In this document: piece after piece, positions 1 to 9,811 of the stretch
Layout: each line of letters opens with the position of its first letter
Numbering within the stretch: the stretch's first letter is position 1
From: Chara braunii
Taxonomy: Eukaryota; Streptophyta; Charophyceae; Charales; Characeae
Assembly (NCBI GenBank): GCA_003427395.1
Contig: BFEA01000406.1
Coordinates: 1,076,186-1,111,028 of the forward strand
Length of the DNA: 34,843 bases
Direction: 5' to 3'
Notes under the pieces: model-generated
Database searches by the model: none
The model's input: the letters and a program-made list of their open reading frames with translations, nothing else
Told to the model about the DNA's origin: nothing
Made by a program: the position numbers and the translations under genes

Positions 1-68
<68 letters not shown>

Positions 69-78
69 AACAAACAAA
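1..78. repeat. (CA)n microsatellite
   Basis: An uninterrupted CA dinucleotide run covers bases 1-64 and decays into three CAAA units. The array is cut by the window edge, so its true length is unknown. Confidence 0.97.
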
Positions 79-410
79 AGACCGATTTCCCCCAAACACA
101 ATGCACCCTCAATTTTGCTGCACCTGAAGGGAAATATAACTTGCAGACATTCCTTATCAGGGAGCATTGTGTTCGGGCAAGACGCACCCCTGCTTCATTC
201 CGAACTCAGGGTAAGACGCGCTAGAATTCAAAATATGTCCGCTGGTGGGCCTGGGACGCCTGGGTGAATGGCCACAGACGGCCCGGTACGTGCGGGGACA
301 GCATCAGGCCTGCTATTGCTGTGTTTTCGAGCTGAGGGCCTGCCATTACCGCTTGGTCCTGTGTTTTTTGCATTGCCAAACTGGGGGCCTGCAATTCCCG
401 CTTTGCCGTG
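79..410. other. Flank left of the LTR element, degenerate repeat
   Basis: No gene is supported here. From about 305 a degenerate unit of roughly 50 bp starting GGGCCTGC recurs three times (near 305, 336 and 385). Two of the copies contain GTGTTTTTTGCA, and the LTR element begins inside the last of these. Short open frames on both strands look like chance. Confidence 0.4.
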
Positions 411-415
411 TTTTT
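411..415. repeat. Target-site duplication, left copy (TTTTT)
   Basis: Five T lie directly outside the TG terminus of the left LTR and match TTTTT outside the CA terminus of the right LTR (19033-19037). Five bp is the expected duplication size for Ty3/gypsy integration. The sequence is low in complexity, so a chance match is possible. Confidence 0.5.
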
Positions 416-1418
416 TGCAATCAGACTCAACTCTGGACTTGCTCACAACATGCACACTTGAGAACCGATGGCAAAACTGAACTCTTTCAACTCAAAAAAA
501 CAACAATGAACTTGTCTTAAACTCAATCTTAACAGCTGCACAACTTCCGGCTATGGCCGCCGAACACGGTCTCTACCACCAGCCTCACTCTCTCCCTCAC
601 TGTCTCATGCGTGCACGTACGAGGATCACCCTGAATGTCCCCACTCAGCACAGTCTCACACACTCTGAACACTTGTCTTCACCAACAGCTGGGCGGCTAT
701 AGCCGTCGTCGTCTTCCTCCTGCTGGCTATGGCCGCCGACATCTACCCCACTGGCCAGCAATGGCCGCTGTCTTCTTCACTGCCCACTTCGTCTCCAGGC
801 ACCTGCAGACCTCCATGCACAAGACACCAAGGCAGCTCTTCCGCATGGCTCACAGGCGAATGAATGAATGGCTGGACGCTGCCTGTTTATTTACACTTCT
901 TCGGAGGTACCCAGACCCTGCCTCCAGACCTGTGGGCCTGGGCCAAAACGTGTGGCCCAGGGAAGCTTCCAGACGTTTGGCTTTCTGGGCCAAAACGTGT
1001 GGAACTCTCTGCATGCTCCAGAACCTTCCCCACGTGCAGCCCTTACCCAGGTACATGCTGGCTGGACCCCCCTACAGAACCCTACGGACTTCTAGAACCT
1101 ACAGACTCTACAGACTTTCGACAGGATCAGTAGAGACTTCTAGAACAGGCTTTCTATGCCTATTGGTAACAGTCCTAGCTGCTAATCTACAGACCTAGGG
1201 ATCAAGTCCTACTGACCAAACCACAGACTAACCTAAGCCGTAGGACAGGTTTGGGTATCAAATCCTACTCAGGTCACGGGGTCTATGTACAGGTACAGGG
1301 TAGGTCTAGGGATCGAATCTCACTCAGCACACAGGGTCAATGTACAGGGTTAGGGCACAGGTCTAGGGATCGAATCTCTGTGACTGCAGTACCAGGTCAA
1401 CTGGGTGAAACCGTTTCA
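416..1418 (-). repeat. 3' LTR of the gypsy element
   Basis: This 1003-bp segment starts TGCAATCAG and ends CCGTTTCA on the plus strand. It matches 18252-19032 almost base for base outside the N gap. Internally it has a partial 57-bp tandem unit (starts at 1304 and 1361), a repeated TGGGCCAAAACGTGTGG segment near 937 and 987, and several GGCTATGGC motifs (near 548, 691 and 722). It lies just downstream of the chromodomain ORF in minus-strand sense, as a 3' LTR should. The ORFs that cross it are not supported as genes. Confidence 0.85.
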
Positions 1419-1431
1419 CTCCCGCCGTCCT
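1419..1431 (-). promoter_or_regulatory. Polypurine tract (plus-strand primer)
   Basis: On the minus strand AGGACGGCGGGAG immediately precedes the TGAAACGG start of the 3' LTR. It is purine-rich with two C interruptions. Position and composition fit the tract that resists RNase H and primes plus-strand DNA synthesis. Confidence 0.65.
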
Positions 1432-1456
1432 AAATTCGAGGTCCTCCGAGAACCCT

Positions 1457-1753
1457 CTAACTCAAGGCAGGACCTTTACCTTTTCTTTCCCTCTCGTAGG
1501 CGTGTACTATGTCGGGAGCGGTTTTTAAAAGCTCAGTTCTTGTAAACCACCGGTCGTCCTCGGGTTCCTGGTATGCGAAACTAACTTTGTACTGTTTCTG
1601 GGGACGACCTCGGCCTCCTGTCCTAAACACGTCCTCTTCCACAATGCCCTCTATATCATACGCGCCATCCATGTCTGGAGGAATCATCGACCTTCTGGAA
1701 GGGAACCTGTCAGACGTGGTGCAAGGTAACAACTTAGAGGCGTGGAAGACTAG
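1457..1753 (-). pseudogene. pol 3' end: integrase C-terminus with chromodomain
   Basis: The frame is the same as the integrase core upstream and is separated from it by one TAA (1754-1756). It opens with VFHASKLLP, the usual link between integrase and its C-terminal module. A chromodomain-like stretch follows (YDIEGIVEED, then a basic GRGRPQKQYKV strand, then DRWFTRTELL). In chromoviruses this module tethers integrase to modified histones and steers integration. The ORF ends 38 bp before the 3' LTR. The stop upstream means it could not be made as part of an intact polyprotein from this copy. Confidence 0.8.
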
Positions 1754-3106
1754 TTACGTGTGGAGGTGTGCTGGGATCTCTATCGTATACGACGGGCCGT
1801 CCTCTCCTCCTTTGACTTCTAGGACAGGCCACGGTCCTCTATATGCAGGTGAGAGCTTCTGCGAGATGTTTTCCTCCGGTGCGAACTCCTTTGACTTGAC
1901 CCAGACTAGATCACCTACCTGAAACTGTGAAGGTCGGCGGTGCTTGTTAGCCTGCTCTATCATGCGGTGCTGGGCCTTTCTCAGGTTGTTTGTGACCTTA
2001 GCAGCCTCTTGCTCATGATGGAGTGCAAACTCTCGAGTACCGGGTGGAAGTCTCTGGATCTGATCCCGGTTTAGTCCTTCTAGTGGTCGCCTAGGTTTAA
2101 AAGACTTGTGTAGCTCATTAGGAGTCCGACAAGTAGCTAAGTGAACGCTGTTGTTGTAGGCGCTTGCTACTTTGGGGAGCGACTCGTCCCAATCTGGCTG
2201 ATCTGGTCTAATGTACATTCTGAGTAGCTGTTGCAAGATCTTATTCATCTGTTCTGTCTGACCGATAGTCTCGGGGTGTCGTCCTGACGACATCAACAAC
2301 TTAGACCCATATACTTTCATAAGATCTTGCCAGTGCTGGCTGGTAAACCGGGTGTCCCTATCACTTACTATGGACAATGGTATACCATTCTCGCTTACCC
2401 AGAAATCAAAAAACTTCCTTATAACTAACTTTGTACGGGCCTCTGAAGGCAAGGGAACAAATACTGCATACTTACTAAATCTGTCTACCATGACCATGAC
2501 TTGAGTTTTTCCATGTCTGCTTCTGACCCCAGTATCCATGAAGTCAATGGACACTGAATCTCCGGGTCCGGAGGGAATAGGCAAGGGTCTAGGAAGACCC
2601 AGGGGGGCTCTAGTCGTAGCTTTATTACGCTGACACACTTTGAAACTGCGCACATATTCTATGCAGTCTGCTTTCATGCCTGGCCACGTATAGGACATCA
2701 TCAGGTTAGCTAAAGTCTTCTGCCATCCAAAGTGCCCTTCTGTATCGTGGCATTCCCCTAAGATCAGACTACGGATCTCTTCACTATTGGGGACGCATAG
2801 CCTGTCAGCGACATTAGTCTTTTCAAACAGTAGCCCATTCGTGGTCCGGTAGTGTAGCTCACTATCTGGGGCTTCCCTTACTCTTTTGAGCAGCTCACTG
2901 TAGATTGGGTCCTGTGCATAGGCATCTCTTACTTTCTGCTGCAGATCGCCCCCTATGTCTAGATAGTGTACTATCGCACCGAAATAATCAGATCTCCTGC
3001 TTAGCGCATCAGCTACCACGTTGTACTTTCCTTTAACGGGTTTTAACTCAAAGTCGTACTGGTCTATCTCAGCAGCCCATCTGGTCAACTTGGGCGTTAT
3101 CTTGGC
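1754..3106 (-). pseudogene. pol: end of RNase H region and integrase core
   Basis: The segment begins just after the TAG at 3107-3109, which sits where a Gln codon (CAG) would be expected, and ends at TAA 1754-1756. It carries the RNase H to integrase junction (NVVADALSRR). The HHCC zinc-binding region follows, with HDTEGHFGW and then YVRSFKVCQRNK, where Phe stands in place of the first Cys of the CxxC pair. The catalytic core keeps the D,D,E triad: Asp in SIDFMD, Asp in VSDRDTRF and Glu in GQTEQMNK. Integrase joins the cDNA ends to host DNA. The stops and the lost zinc ligand make this copy non-functional. Confidence 0.9.
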
Positions 3107-3682
3107 CTATGTTTTTAGCCATCTAAGAGTCCCGTGGTCTGAATAAACCTTGAAGTGTCTCCCAAGCAGGTAGTGTTTCCAGTTCTCTAGAGCCTGCCTG
3201 AGAGCGTAGAGTTCCCTCTCGTATGTCGATGCTGCGACTTTCTCTGAAGGCAGCCTGGCTGACATGAACTCTACGGGCCTATACCCATTGCCGTCATCTT
3301 GCTGTAGAACGGCACCTATGCCATACTGACTCGCGTCTGTAGTAACAACAAATAGCAATGATGGATCGGCAACTTTGAGGACAGGGTACTCTATCAAAGC
3401 CCTCTTCAATTTCTTGAAGGCTGACGTACAATCCTGATCCCACTTCCAGATAGCTTCTTTCTTCAATAGTCTACGAAGGGAAGCAGCGATCGTAGAGAAG
3501 TTCCTCACGAACTTCCTGTAGTAGTTAGTCAGTCCTAAGAAAGAACGCAACTCTGTTAGTGTCTTAGGAGTTGGCCAATCTCTGATGAATGCTATCTTGT
3601 TGTCCTTAGGCCGAATGCCATCGCCGTCTAGTACATGGCCTAGGTAAAGGACCTGTGTCTTGGCCCATTCGCACTTCTTCAA
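3107..3682 (-). pseudogene. pol: RT thumb/connection and RNase H
   Basis: This frame differs from the upstream RT frame. The break is near 3681, where a single extra base fits between KINL and KKCEWAK. It contains the RT thumb motifs YLGHVL and LRSFLGLTNYYRKFV, then the Ty3-type RNase H domain with catalytic acids Asp in TTDASQYG, Glu in YERELYAL and Asp in YSDHGTL. RNase H removes the RNA template during cDNA synthesis. It ends at a TAG (3107-3109) directly after RWLKT, one base change away from a Gln codon. Confidence 0.9.
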
Positions 3683-5174
3683 GGTTAATCTTAAAGTTAG
3701 ACTCTCTGAGCTTACTTAGAATCTGTCGTAGATGGCCCTCATGTTCCTCGAGGGTCTTACTGAACACTAGGATATCGTCTAGGTAAACTGCGACGAACCT
3801 ATCTAGCCAAGGTCTAAACAAGTCGTTCATACAGTGCTGAAATGTTGCGGGTGCATTAGTAAGTCCAAATGGCATCACTATGAACTCGTAATGCCCATAC
3901 CTTGTCCTGAACGCCATCTTATACTGATCGTCAGGGTGGACCTCTATCTGATGGTACCCTGATTTTAGATCTATCTTCGAGAAATATCTGCACCCCTGAA
4001 CTCGATCTAGCAAATCATTTATACGCGGTAATGGCTCTGCATTCTTAATCGTGATGGCGTTCAGTCCCCTGTAGTCAATACACATGCGCAACTCTCCCTC
4101 CTTCTTTGGGACAAACAGAACAGCTGCACCGAACGGCGATGAACTAGGCCGGATCCATCCTTTTTCTAGGAGCTCATGTAACTGTCTGCGTAGCTCCTCT
4201 AACTCTTTGGGAGACATCCTGTAGACTGCCCCCTTTGTCATTTTACTGCCAGGTTTTATTTTTATTCGGTGCTGGATCGGTTTGGGCACTACCCTTGAAG
4301 GTGGTTCAAATAGATCCGTATATTCTTCCAGCAGACTGGCAATAGCAGGATGGATATTTTCTTCCTCCTTAGGCTGATCGGACACTAGCCTAACATAGGC
4401 CACGAAAACCTGCTCTTCAAGCTGCTCCTTTTGCACAAGCCTAGCGAATGCAGGAGCGCCGAGGCAGCAATGGGCAAGGGGATTATCTACCCCGGACTCA
4501 TGGAACAGGCGAACTTTCTTGACTTCACCTGACGCACTAGGGAGCGTACACTCATGCTCTCTGAGGTGAAGTGTGGTTCCTGCTGCCTCTCCCCAATCTG
4601 TGCCTAAAACTATGTCGAACGGGAGACTCTCTTCTACAAGGAGGGTCAAGGAGTGTAGTACCTTCTCTACCTTGCCATCTTTCTCCAGGCGAAAGTAGGC
4701 GTGGACCTCCTCAACATACTCTTCGACGCGCATCCTACTATTGTCTGCGAGGATGCTGACCACAGGCTCTTCTAGTCGTTGGACCTTTAGGTTCAACTTC
4801 AACTTCCTCAGCGCTTTACGACTAATATAGCTCCTAGTCGCCCCGCTGTCTATGAGGGCTCCTACTCTAGCTCTAAATATCTCTACATCTGCGAGGATTA
4901 GCTGTCCTTTACTATCCTTCTTCATCTTGGCCCAGGCTTGCCTCCGCTCTCTCAGTTCATCGGCTAAGCCTGTGAGGGAAGCGCCTAAACAGACCCTAAC
5001 ACAAGCGATTTCTGGACAGCTTACTAGACGCTGGCCTGCAACCTCTGCCATGGAAATATGTGGAGTGGGAGACTCTACTTCGCTGGCACGCTCAGATCCA
5101 CATACTCCTGAGGTAGGGGCAGTTGCAACCCCTACTGGCGACTGTCTTTTGCTGCCCCGGATGCAGCACGGTCC
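3606..5174 (-). pseudogene. pol 5' part: aspartic protease and reverse transcriptase
   Basis: This is the largest intact open frame of the element. The pol frame is open from base 5174 down; the first ATG is at 5051. A retropepsin motif [11 protein letters not shown] lies near the N-terminus, followed by the flap and dimer region ending IVLGTDW. The RT has [36 protein letters not shown] and the catalytic [10 protein letters not shown] copies the genomic RNA and protease cuts the polyprotein. The frame is lost near 3681 by a single-base change, after which 24 unrelated residues are read. It overlaps gag by 43 nt in the -1 frame, so pol was probably made by frameshifting. Confidence 0.92.
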
Positions 5175-6586
5175 CTATACTTGGGACAAAATTTGATAAT
5201 GTGGCCCTGGTCCCCGCAGAATACGCATTGAGAACTATTAATGTGTTCTTGCCATACCCTTTGATCTATACCCAGGTCTAACCAAGGTCTGCCTTCAGGC
5301 CGGCCTGGATGCCACCTTCCTTGTCTGGGAGGTGACCGACTAGAACTCGGACGGTTAGACGGGGGACCTCCCCTTCCTCCCGCTTGGCGGTTGCCATAGC
5401 CGCCAACCCCCTGGCCGCCCTGCCCTCGGCCACCCTGGGCCCGACCACTTGGGCCGGACCGTCGTCCTCCTTGCGGCCTCCCTCTAGCCGCGACAGCAGC
5501 GTAGGTTCTCCCCTGGCCTGCGCTGTTGTCCTCCTCTAATCCGCACTCGATGTCAGAGTAGGGAACCTCCTCTGCACCACCTTCCTACATCTTTAAGTTC
5601 AGACTATCTTTGGCCTTGATTTGGCCTGAGATGGTGCATCCCTTCCACTTTTTTCCCTTAGAATGATCCTTGTGCCAGAACGTGGTAACTGGCGACGCTT
5701 GGGCGGCAAATGCAACTGCCTCCCGACTAAGTGTATCGTAAGTCATGCCCTGCTGATTCTTCTTCTCAAAGAAGTGTCCCTGAATATTTTCAGGCAGGGC
5801 GCGGTAGAAGAGGTTAAGGAGTTGCACATTAGTGACTCCATGCCCAGGGACCGCAATCAGTTCGTCCATAGCGGACTTTAGCGCATGCACACTCTTCCAC
5901 TGGTGAGTGTGGATCATTTGGAGTTTGTCTGAGGCCTTAAGGACCCGCGTGACATAAGAAAATCGCTCCCTGAGGGCTTTCAGGAAGTCGGAGAGGGGCG
6001 TCAATCTGGAGTATGTAACCATATCGTTATCGCAGTTGGCAGCGCAGGTTAGCGACCTAGCAAAGCTAGTTGCTTCGTCTCTAAGGGCCTGGAAGGCCAC
6101 CAAAGTGTGGTCTTCAGGTGTGATTCCCTGCAGATACAGATAGGAGTGCACATTGGCCTCCCAGTTATCAAAATCTTCACCCTTCTTCCCACTGAAGGGT
6201 TCAGGAAATCGGACCTTGACTTTCTCGCGACGTGGTGGGGCCGGCTCCTCTTCCTTAGGGGCCGCTAGCTTGGCGCCTTCAATGGCGCCAGTACAAAACT
6301 CTCGGGTCCTATTAATCGCAATGTGCACTTCGGTCAGCAGGTGTTTCATCATGTCGCACGCGAAGTCCTTGAACCCCGCGCGTATCGCGTCTATCTTGAT
6401 GTCTTGACTGCGTTCATACTGCATTTGTTCCCGCTGTCGAGCGCATCGGTCCCACACGGGGACCCTCCCGGTCGCGTCACGCAGGATTATGCAGGACTTG
6501 TCGCTGGGAGCGTTTGCCGCTCCGGCCGAGTGCGCCAACCGTACCTCTCGCGAGCCCCTACGACAGGACAGGGTCACGCGAGGCAC
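5132..6586 (-). pseudogene. gag: capsid, RGG-rich nucleocapsid and CCHC zinc knuckle
   Basis: The first part (6586-5588) has a retrotransposon gag capsid region including FPEPFSGKKGEDFDNW, ALRERFSYV and FYRALPENI. TAG at 5585-5587 interrupts it, but the same frame continues through an Arg/Gly-rich stretch (GRAQGGRGQGGQG, about 5400-5500) to a zinc knuckle CVFCGDQGHIIKFC (5186-5227, CX2CX4HX4C). It ends at TAG 5132-5134, inside the pol overlap. Gag forms the virus-like particle and the knuckle binds RNA. Residues before about 6420 do not look like gag, so the true start is uncertain and may have been lost at a rearrangement near 6.6 kb. Confidence 0.85.
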
Positions 6587-7006
6587 CGCTTACCTCCACC
6601 TGCGGGAGCTGTCACCATCCCTTAGGTGGGCGTATCCCCGCCGAGCTACTGAACCACATGCGAAGGCTTTTCATATGCAATTGCAGAGGTGGCCCAGCCA
6701 ATGGCGTTTCTCGCTCGCTGTAGCATAGGGGGTACGCGCGGTCGAACGCCCGACAATCGAACCCGCACGCAAATCGACGCACTGGGGGCTAAAGTCCCAA
6801 GCGCGACTCGGCGTCGGTCGACTAGGACGCATCACACCTACCATGCGTTACACCATAACACTCACATTTACCCACGCATAACACATGGAAACATACACAA
6901 CACAAACACCATAAACAACGCCACGACACAACAACTCCTAGTCCCTTCAGTATCCGGCCCATAACCTTAAGCGACAAGAATCAGGTAAGTATCGCGCACC
7001 GGACTT
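6587..7006. other. Non-coding stretch upstream of gag
   Basis: No LTR or primer-binding site lies here, although a conventional gypsy element would have its leader at this point. The base composition shifts near 6830 to an ACA-rich plus strand with few G up to 6930. I see no gene. The junction with foreign DNA may be in this interval. Confidence 0.4.
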
Positions 7007-7318
7007 CCATATAAGTGTTGAGTAACCGTATGGCCTTCTCAAGTCAATCAGCCATGCGAACATACGCAAGCCTTCATGCTGATGGGGTACCACGCGGTAC
7101 TTGTGGCCTCGCGGCCCTTGATATTCTCGAGGGTCGCGTTCGACACTCAAGTGTCGGTTGACAGACACTTTGAGAGGCACTCTCTCGACGCCAGACAACC
7201 GCCATGTGCGGTTGAAGACCACACCCTCTTCTGCACCTTGTGCAGAGGGGTTGAGTAGACAGCTCCAAGCTGTCGTGGCGGTCAAATATCAAGGGGTTTG
7301 ACTTTGACGGCTGCCACG
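7007..7318 (+). other. Chain of consecutive hairpins, candidate structured RNA
   Basis: At least ten stem-loops follow one another with almost no spacer: CCATA 7007/7029; ATCAGC 7047/7078 enclosing TGCG 7055/7065; GTACC 7087/7096; CCCTTGA 7115/7127 (one G-T); CGACACT 7141/7150; GAGAG 7172/7182; CAACCGC 7196/7208; an 11-bp stem 7226-7236 with 7240-7250 (loop CTT, two T-G pairs); GACAGCT 7258/7268; and GTCAAA 7281/7297 inside CGTGGC 7274/7313. The G-T pairs are wobble-compatible if the plus strand is the RNA. I do not recognise the family. A chance run of this density is unlikely, but folding statistics were not computed. Confidence 0.5.
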
Positions 7319-7449
7319 GACTACAACGTCTAACCATAATAGCTCTAAGAAGCAAGAGTTAAGCAGGGACCTCTCTTTTCTCTCGGTGAAGCCCTTACTT
7401 AATCACTATGCGCGGCCTCAATGGGTTACGCGGACACAAGAAAATATGG

Positions 7450-7457
7450 TATAAAAG
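7450..7457 (+). promoter_or_regulatory. Possible TATA box
   Basis: TATAAAAG stands just downstream of the hairpin chain on the plus strand. It is followed about 25-45 bp later by a pyrimidine/CA-rich stretch (CACTCTCACAATCAC). An AATAAA lies near 7693. This could be a core promoter for a short plus-strand transcript, but the motif alone is weak evidence. Confidence 0.2.
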
Positions 7458-7830
7458 TTATGAGATAGGAGACGATCACTCTCACAATCACGGTGTGGCT
7501 TCCTTCAAATATATATACATATATAATCATACGCAAAGCCAAGTCTGGACTTCAATTCACAGAACATACTTGTAACCACATCAAAGATCCACATCAACAG
7601 AACACACACTATACGGGGTCAACTTCAACCATTCTTTGCGCTCACACCCCTCGATTTAGCCATACAAGCCTCGCTCTTTGTGCAGCTCTCAAAATAAAAT
7701 ACTCAGTGTCTTTATTAAATGGTCATTCAATTAAAGTCCGGGTAAAAATAGAACAAAACAACACAAAACACAGGGCTAACGACTTTAGGTTGAGTAGCAA
7801 GAGTGGATTAGAGTTGAGCCGGAAACCGAC

Positions 7831-7881
7831 CTGTTATCAAAAGATAACAGAAGATGATCCTCGTAGGATCAGCTCGAAGCT
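7831..7881. other. Three hairpins in a row
   Basis: CTGTTATC (7831-7838), loop AAAA, GATAACAG (7843-7850); then GATCCT (7856-7861), loop CGT, AGGATC (7865-7870); then AGCT-CGA-AGCT (7871-7881). All stems are perfect. This continues the hairpin-rich character of the 7.0-9.8 kb interval. Confidence 0.5.
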
Positions 7882-8096
7882 AGTCAAGCCTGGAATCAAT
7901 CTAAATAAAGATGACCTGCAATGCAGCACAGGCCAGTACCCAAACCATGCTTGAGTGATCAAGATACAATCCTACCTTCCTAACTAACCTCTGATGTGTA
8001 CCTAAAAATGTAAGAAAATCCGGTGGCATATCCCTTAAACAGGATGGCTTGCCAGATTTCCCCTAGCCGAAAATAATCTAACTCCCCGAATTCTAC

Positions 8097-8223
8097 AAAA
8101 TTTCGGCAGCGCTTCCCGTAGGAAAAGTGTCTTTTCAGAATTTCTACAAGCTCAAAAATGACTAACTCCTCCAGATTTGTAGAAATTTTGGCAGCGCTTC
8201 CCGTAGGAACAGGAGGCTGCCAA
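8097..8223. repeat. Repeated hairpin unit with TTCC-CGTA-GGAA
   Basis: GGCAGCGCTTCCCGTAGGAA occurs twice about 83 bp apart (near 8106 and 8190), each time shortly after a TTCTACAAA or TTGTAGAAA-like segment. The second copy is a nested hairpin: TTGGCAGC (8188-8195) pairs with GCTGCCAA (8216-8223) around TTCC-CGTA-GGAA (8198-8209). A weaker relative may lie near 8048. Confidence 0.5.
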
Positions 8224-8605
8224 GATTTATACGAGGCTGAAAAGACGGAAAGACAAAGCAAACTATACTTGGGATTATCTTCTGACACCTGTTTGATGAT
8301 TCAGGATCAATGACAGCCCGCACAACCTGTAGAGGAGACTGTGAGCTAGCCCTGATCCTAACTCCTAGCAGGGTCAGTCCTATCTTCATCCCAAGTTTTC
8401 CCTCCCATCATCCACCTGATCTACCTATGGCTCGAGCACTTGGCGAGCATCTAAAGCAACTATCCTATCGAAAGGACGCCCCAAGCGAGAGCCCTCAAGC
8501 ATGCACAAACATCTCTCACAATCCCACATCAATTTGCCCAAGCAGTTCGTTAGATCATTCAGTTATTTCCCCTTTATAAATCTCCTCACTTATGGCATAG
8601 GATCA

Positions 8606-9811
8606 GACAAGGCCCTAACTTAAGGGTATGTCCAACCTGCCTAAGTAAACAAGTAAAGTACGCACAACTGGACTGCCCTAACTCAAGGGTATGCCCAACA
8701 CCGAATAAACTCTAATCATAAAACATATGACCAGACCGCCCTAACTTAAGGGTACACCTGACCTCTGCTTAACTGACGACATGAAGCATAAAACTAGGCT
8801 GCCCTAACTTAAGGGTATGCCTAGTCAGCTTTAGACAAAGTTACGTAGGGCATAAGATTAGGCTGCCCCAACTTAGGGGTGTGCCTAACCTGCCTAAAAC
8901 AAGCATGAACGACGAATGGTCAGACCGCCCTAACTTAAGGGTACGTCCAACCTACATAACATCAACGACGAGAGCATATCATTAGGCCGCCCTAACTTAA
9001 GGGTACGCCTAGCTAGCTTAAACAGTACAGTTACATAAGACAGAATCTGCCTGAACAACGTACAACGATGTATGACTAAGTCGCCCTAACTTAAGGGTAC
9101 GCTTAGCCTCCGTAACGACAGATATATGAAAACAACCATTGATACTTGCACAAACTTCATATGTTCCTCTCTTATTAGGCAGATGATCAGACCTACCCAA
9201 CTTAGGGAGACATTCAATCTTGCCTTGTGTTTAGAAGGAAAAATAAAGCAAGTTTATACTAACGCTCTGCTCCTTTGCCTTGTCATGAGCATAAGATCGA
9301 GCCGCCCTAACTTAGGGGTACGCTTAGCCTGTCCAGGTTACCTCCATTGTACTCTTCATAGCTTTTTTCCTCTTCTTGTTCTACCTGACTTACTGACTAG
9401 TTTTCCCAACTTAGGGTGCCCGGTCTGCCAGATGATATAGGTTCGTATAATATATATCAAAATTGAATACCTTTGGTTAACCTTTATGTTCATGGCTTAT
9501 GACTGACCCGCCCTAACTTAAGGGTACGCTCAGCCTTATACCGGTGTCCCCCTCAGAAGAAACACACACAGAACTGGGTCCACGCAACTTAGAGTATTCC
9601 CAGTCCTGTTTTCAGCAACCCACAAAAGAAACACCAGGATTCAGGGACCTCTCAATTTAGGGTGTCCACCCTCCTGTTCAGAAACCCCCAAAAGAAACAG
9701 CGACTGGTCCGTCCAACTTAGGATAGGCCCAACCCTAAAAACCATTCAGTCAGCCCAGCAAACATGAATAAAACACAGCACTGAGCCCACATCAACTTAG
9801 AGGAGCTCGGT
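8606..9811. repeat. Array of 16 hairpin units with a conserved AACTTA loop
   Basis: The loop hexamer AACTTA (AACTCA or AATTTA in two units) starts at 8617, 8680, 8743, 8806, 8870, 8932, 8994, 9088, 9199, 9309, 9408, 9515, 9586, 9654, 9715 and 9794. Spacing is about 63 bp for the first seven, then about 94-111, then 61-79. Most loops sit in an inner stem CCCT/AGGG, replaced by CCCC/GGGG at 8866 and TCC/GGA at 9712. Outer stems vary with compensation: ACTAGGC/GCCTAGT (8793), TTAGGC/GCCTAA (8858), CTAAG/CTTAG (9076), CTGA/TCAG (9503), ACTGGG/CCCAGT (9573), ACTGAGC/GCTCGGT (9780). Units 3 and 6 have weak outer stems. Sequence between units is not conserved. Function unknown. Confidence 0.75.

Noticed and set aside
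635-1198. 187-codon plus-strand ORF as a gene
   Set aside because: It lies entirely inside the 3' LTR and no known domain is visible.
1509-1922. 137-codon plus-strand ORF
   Set aside because: It is the antisense shadow of the integrase/chromodomain coding region.
7493-7954. 153-codon plus-strand ORF as a gene
   Set aside because: It has no recognisable domain, begins at a GTG, and spans the hairpins at 7831-7881; a structured non-coding region explains it at least as well.
8606-9811. CRISPR-like array
   Set aside because: Repeats are not identical, spacing is irregular, the conserved part is a hairpin loop and the host is a eukaryote.
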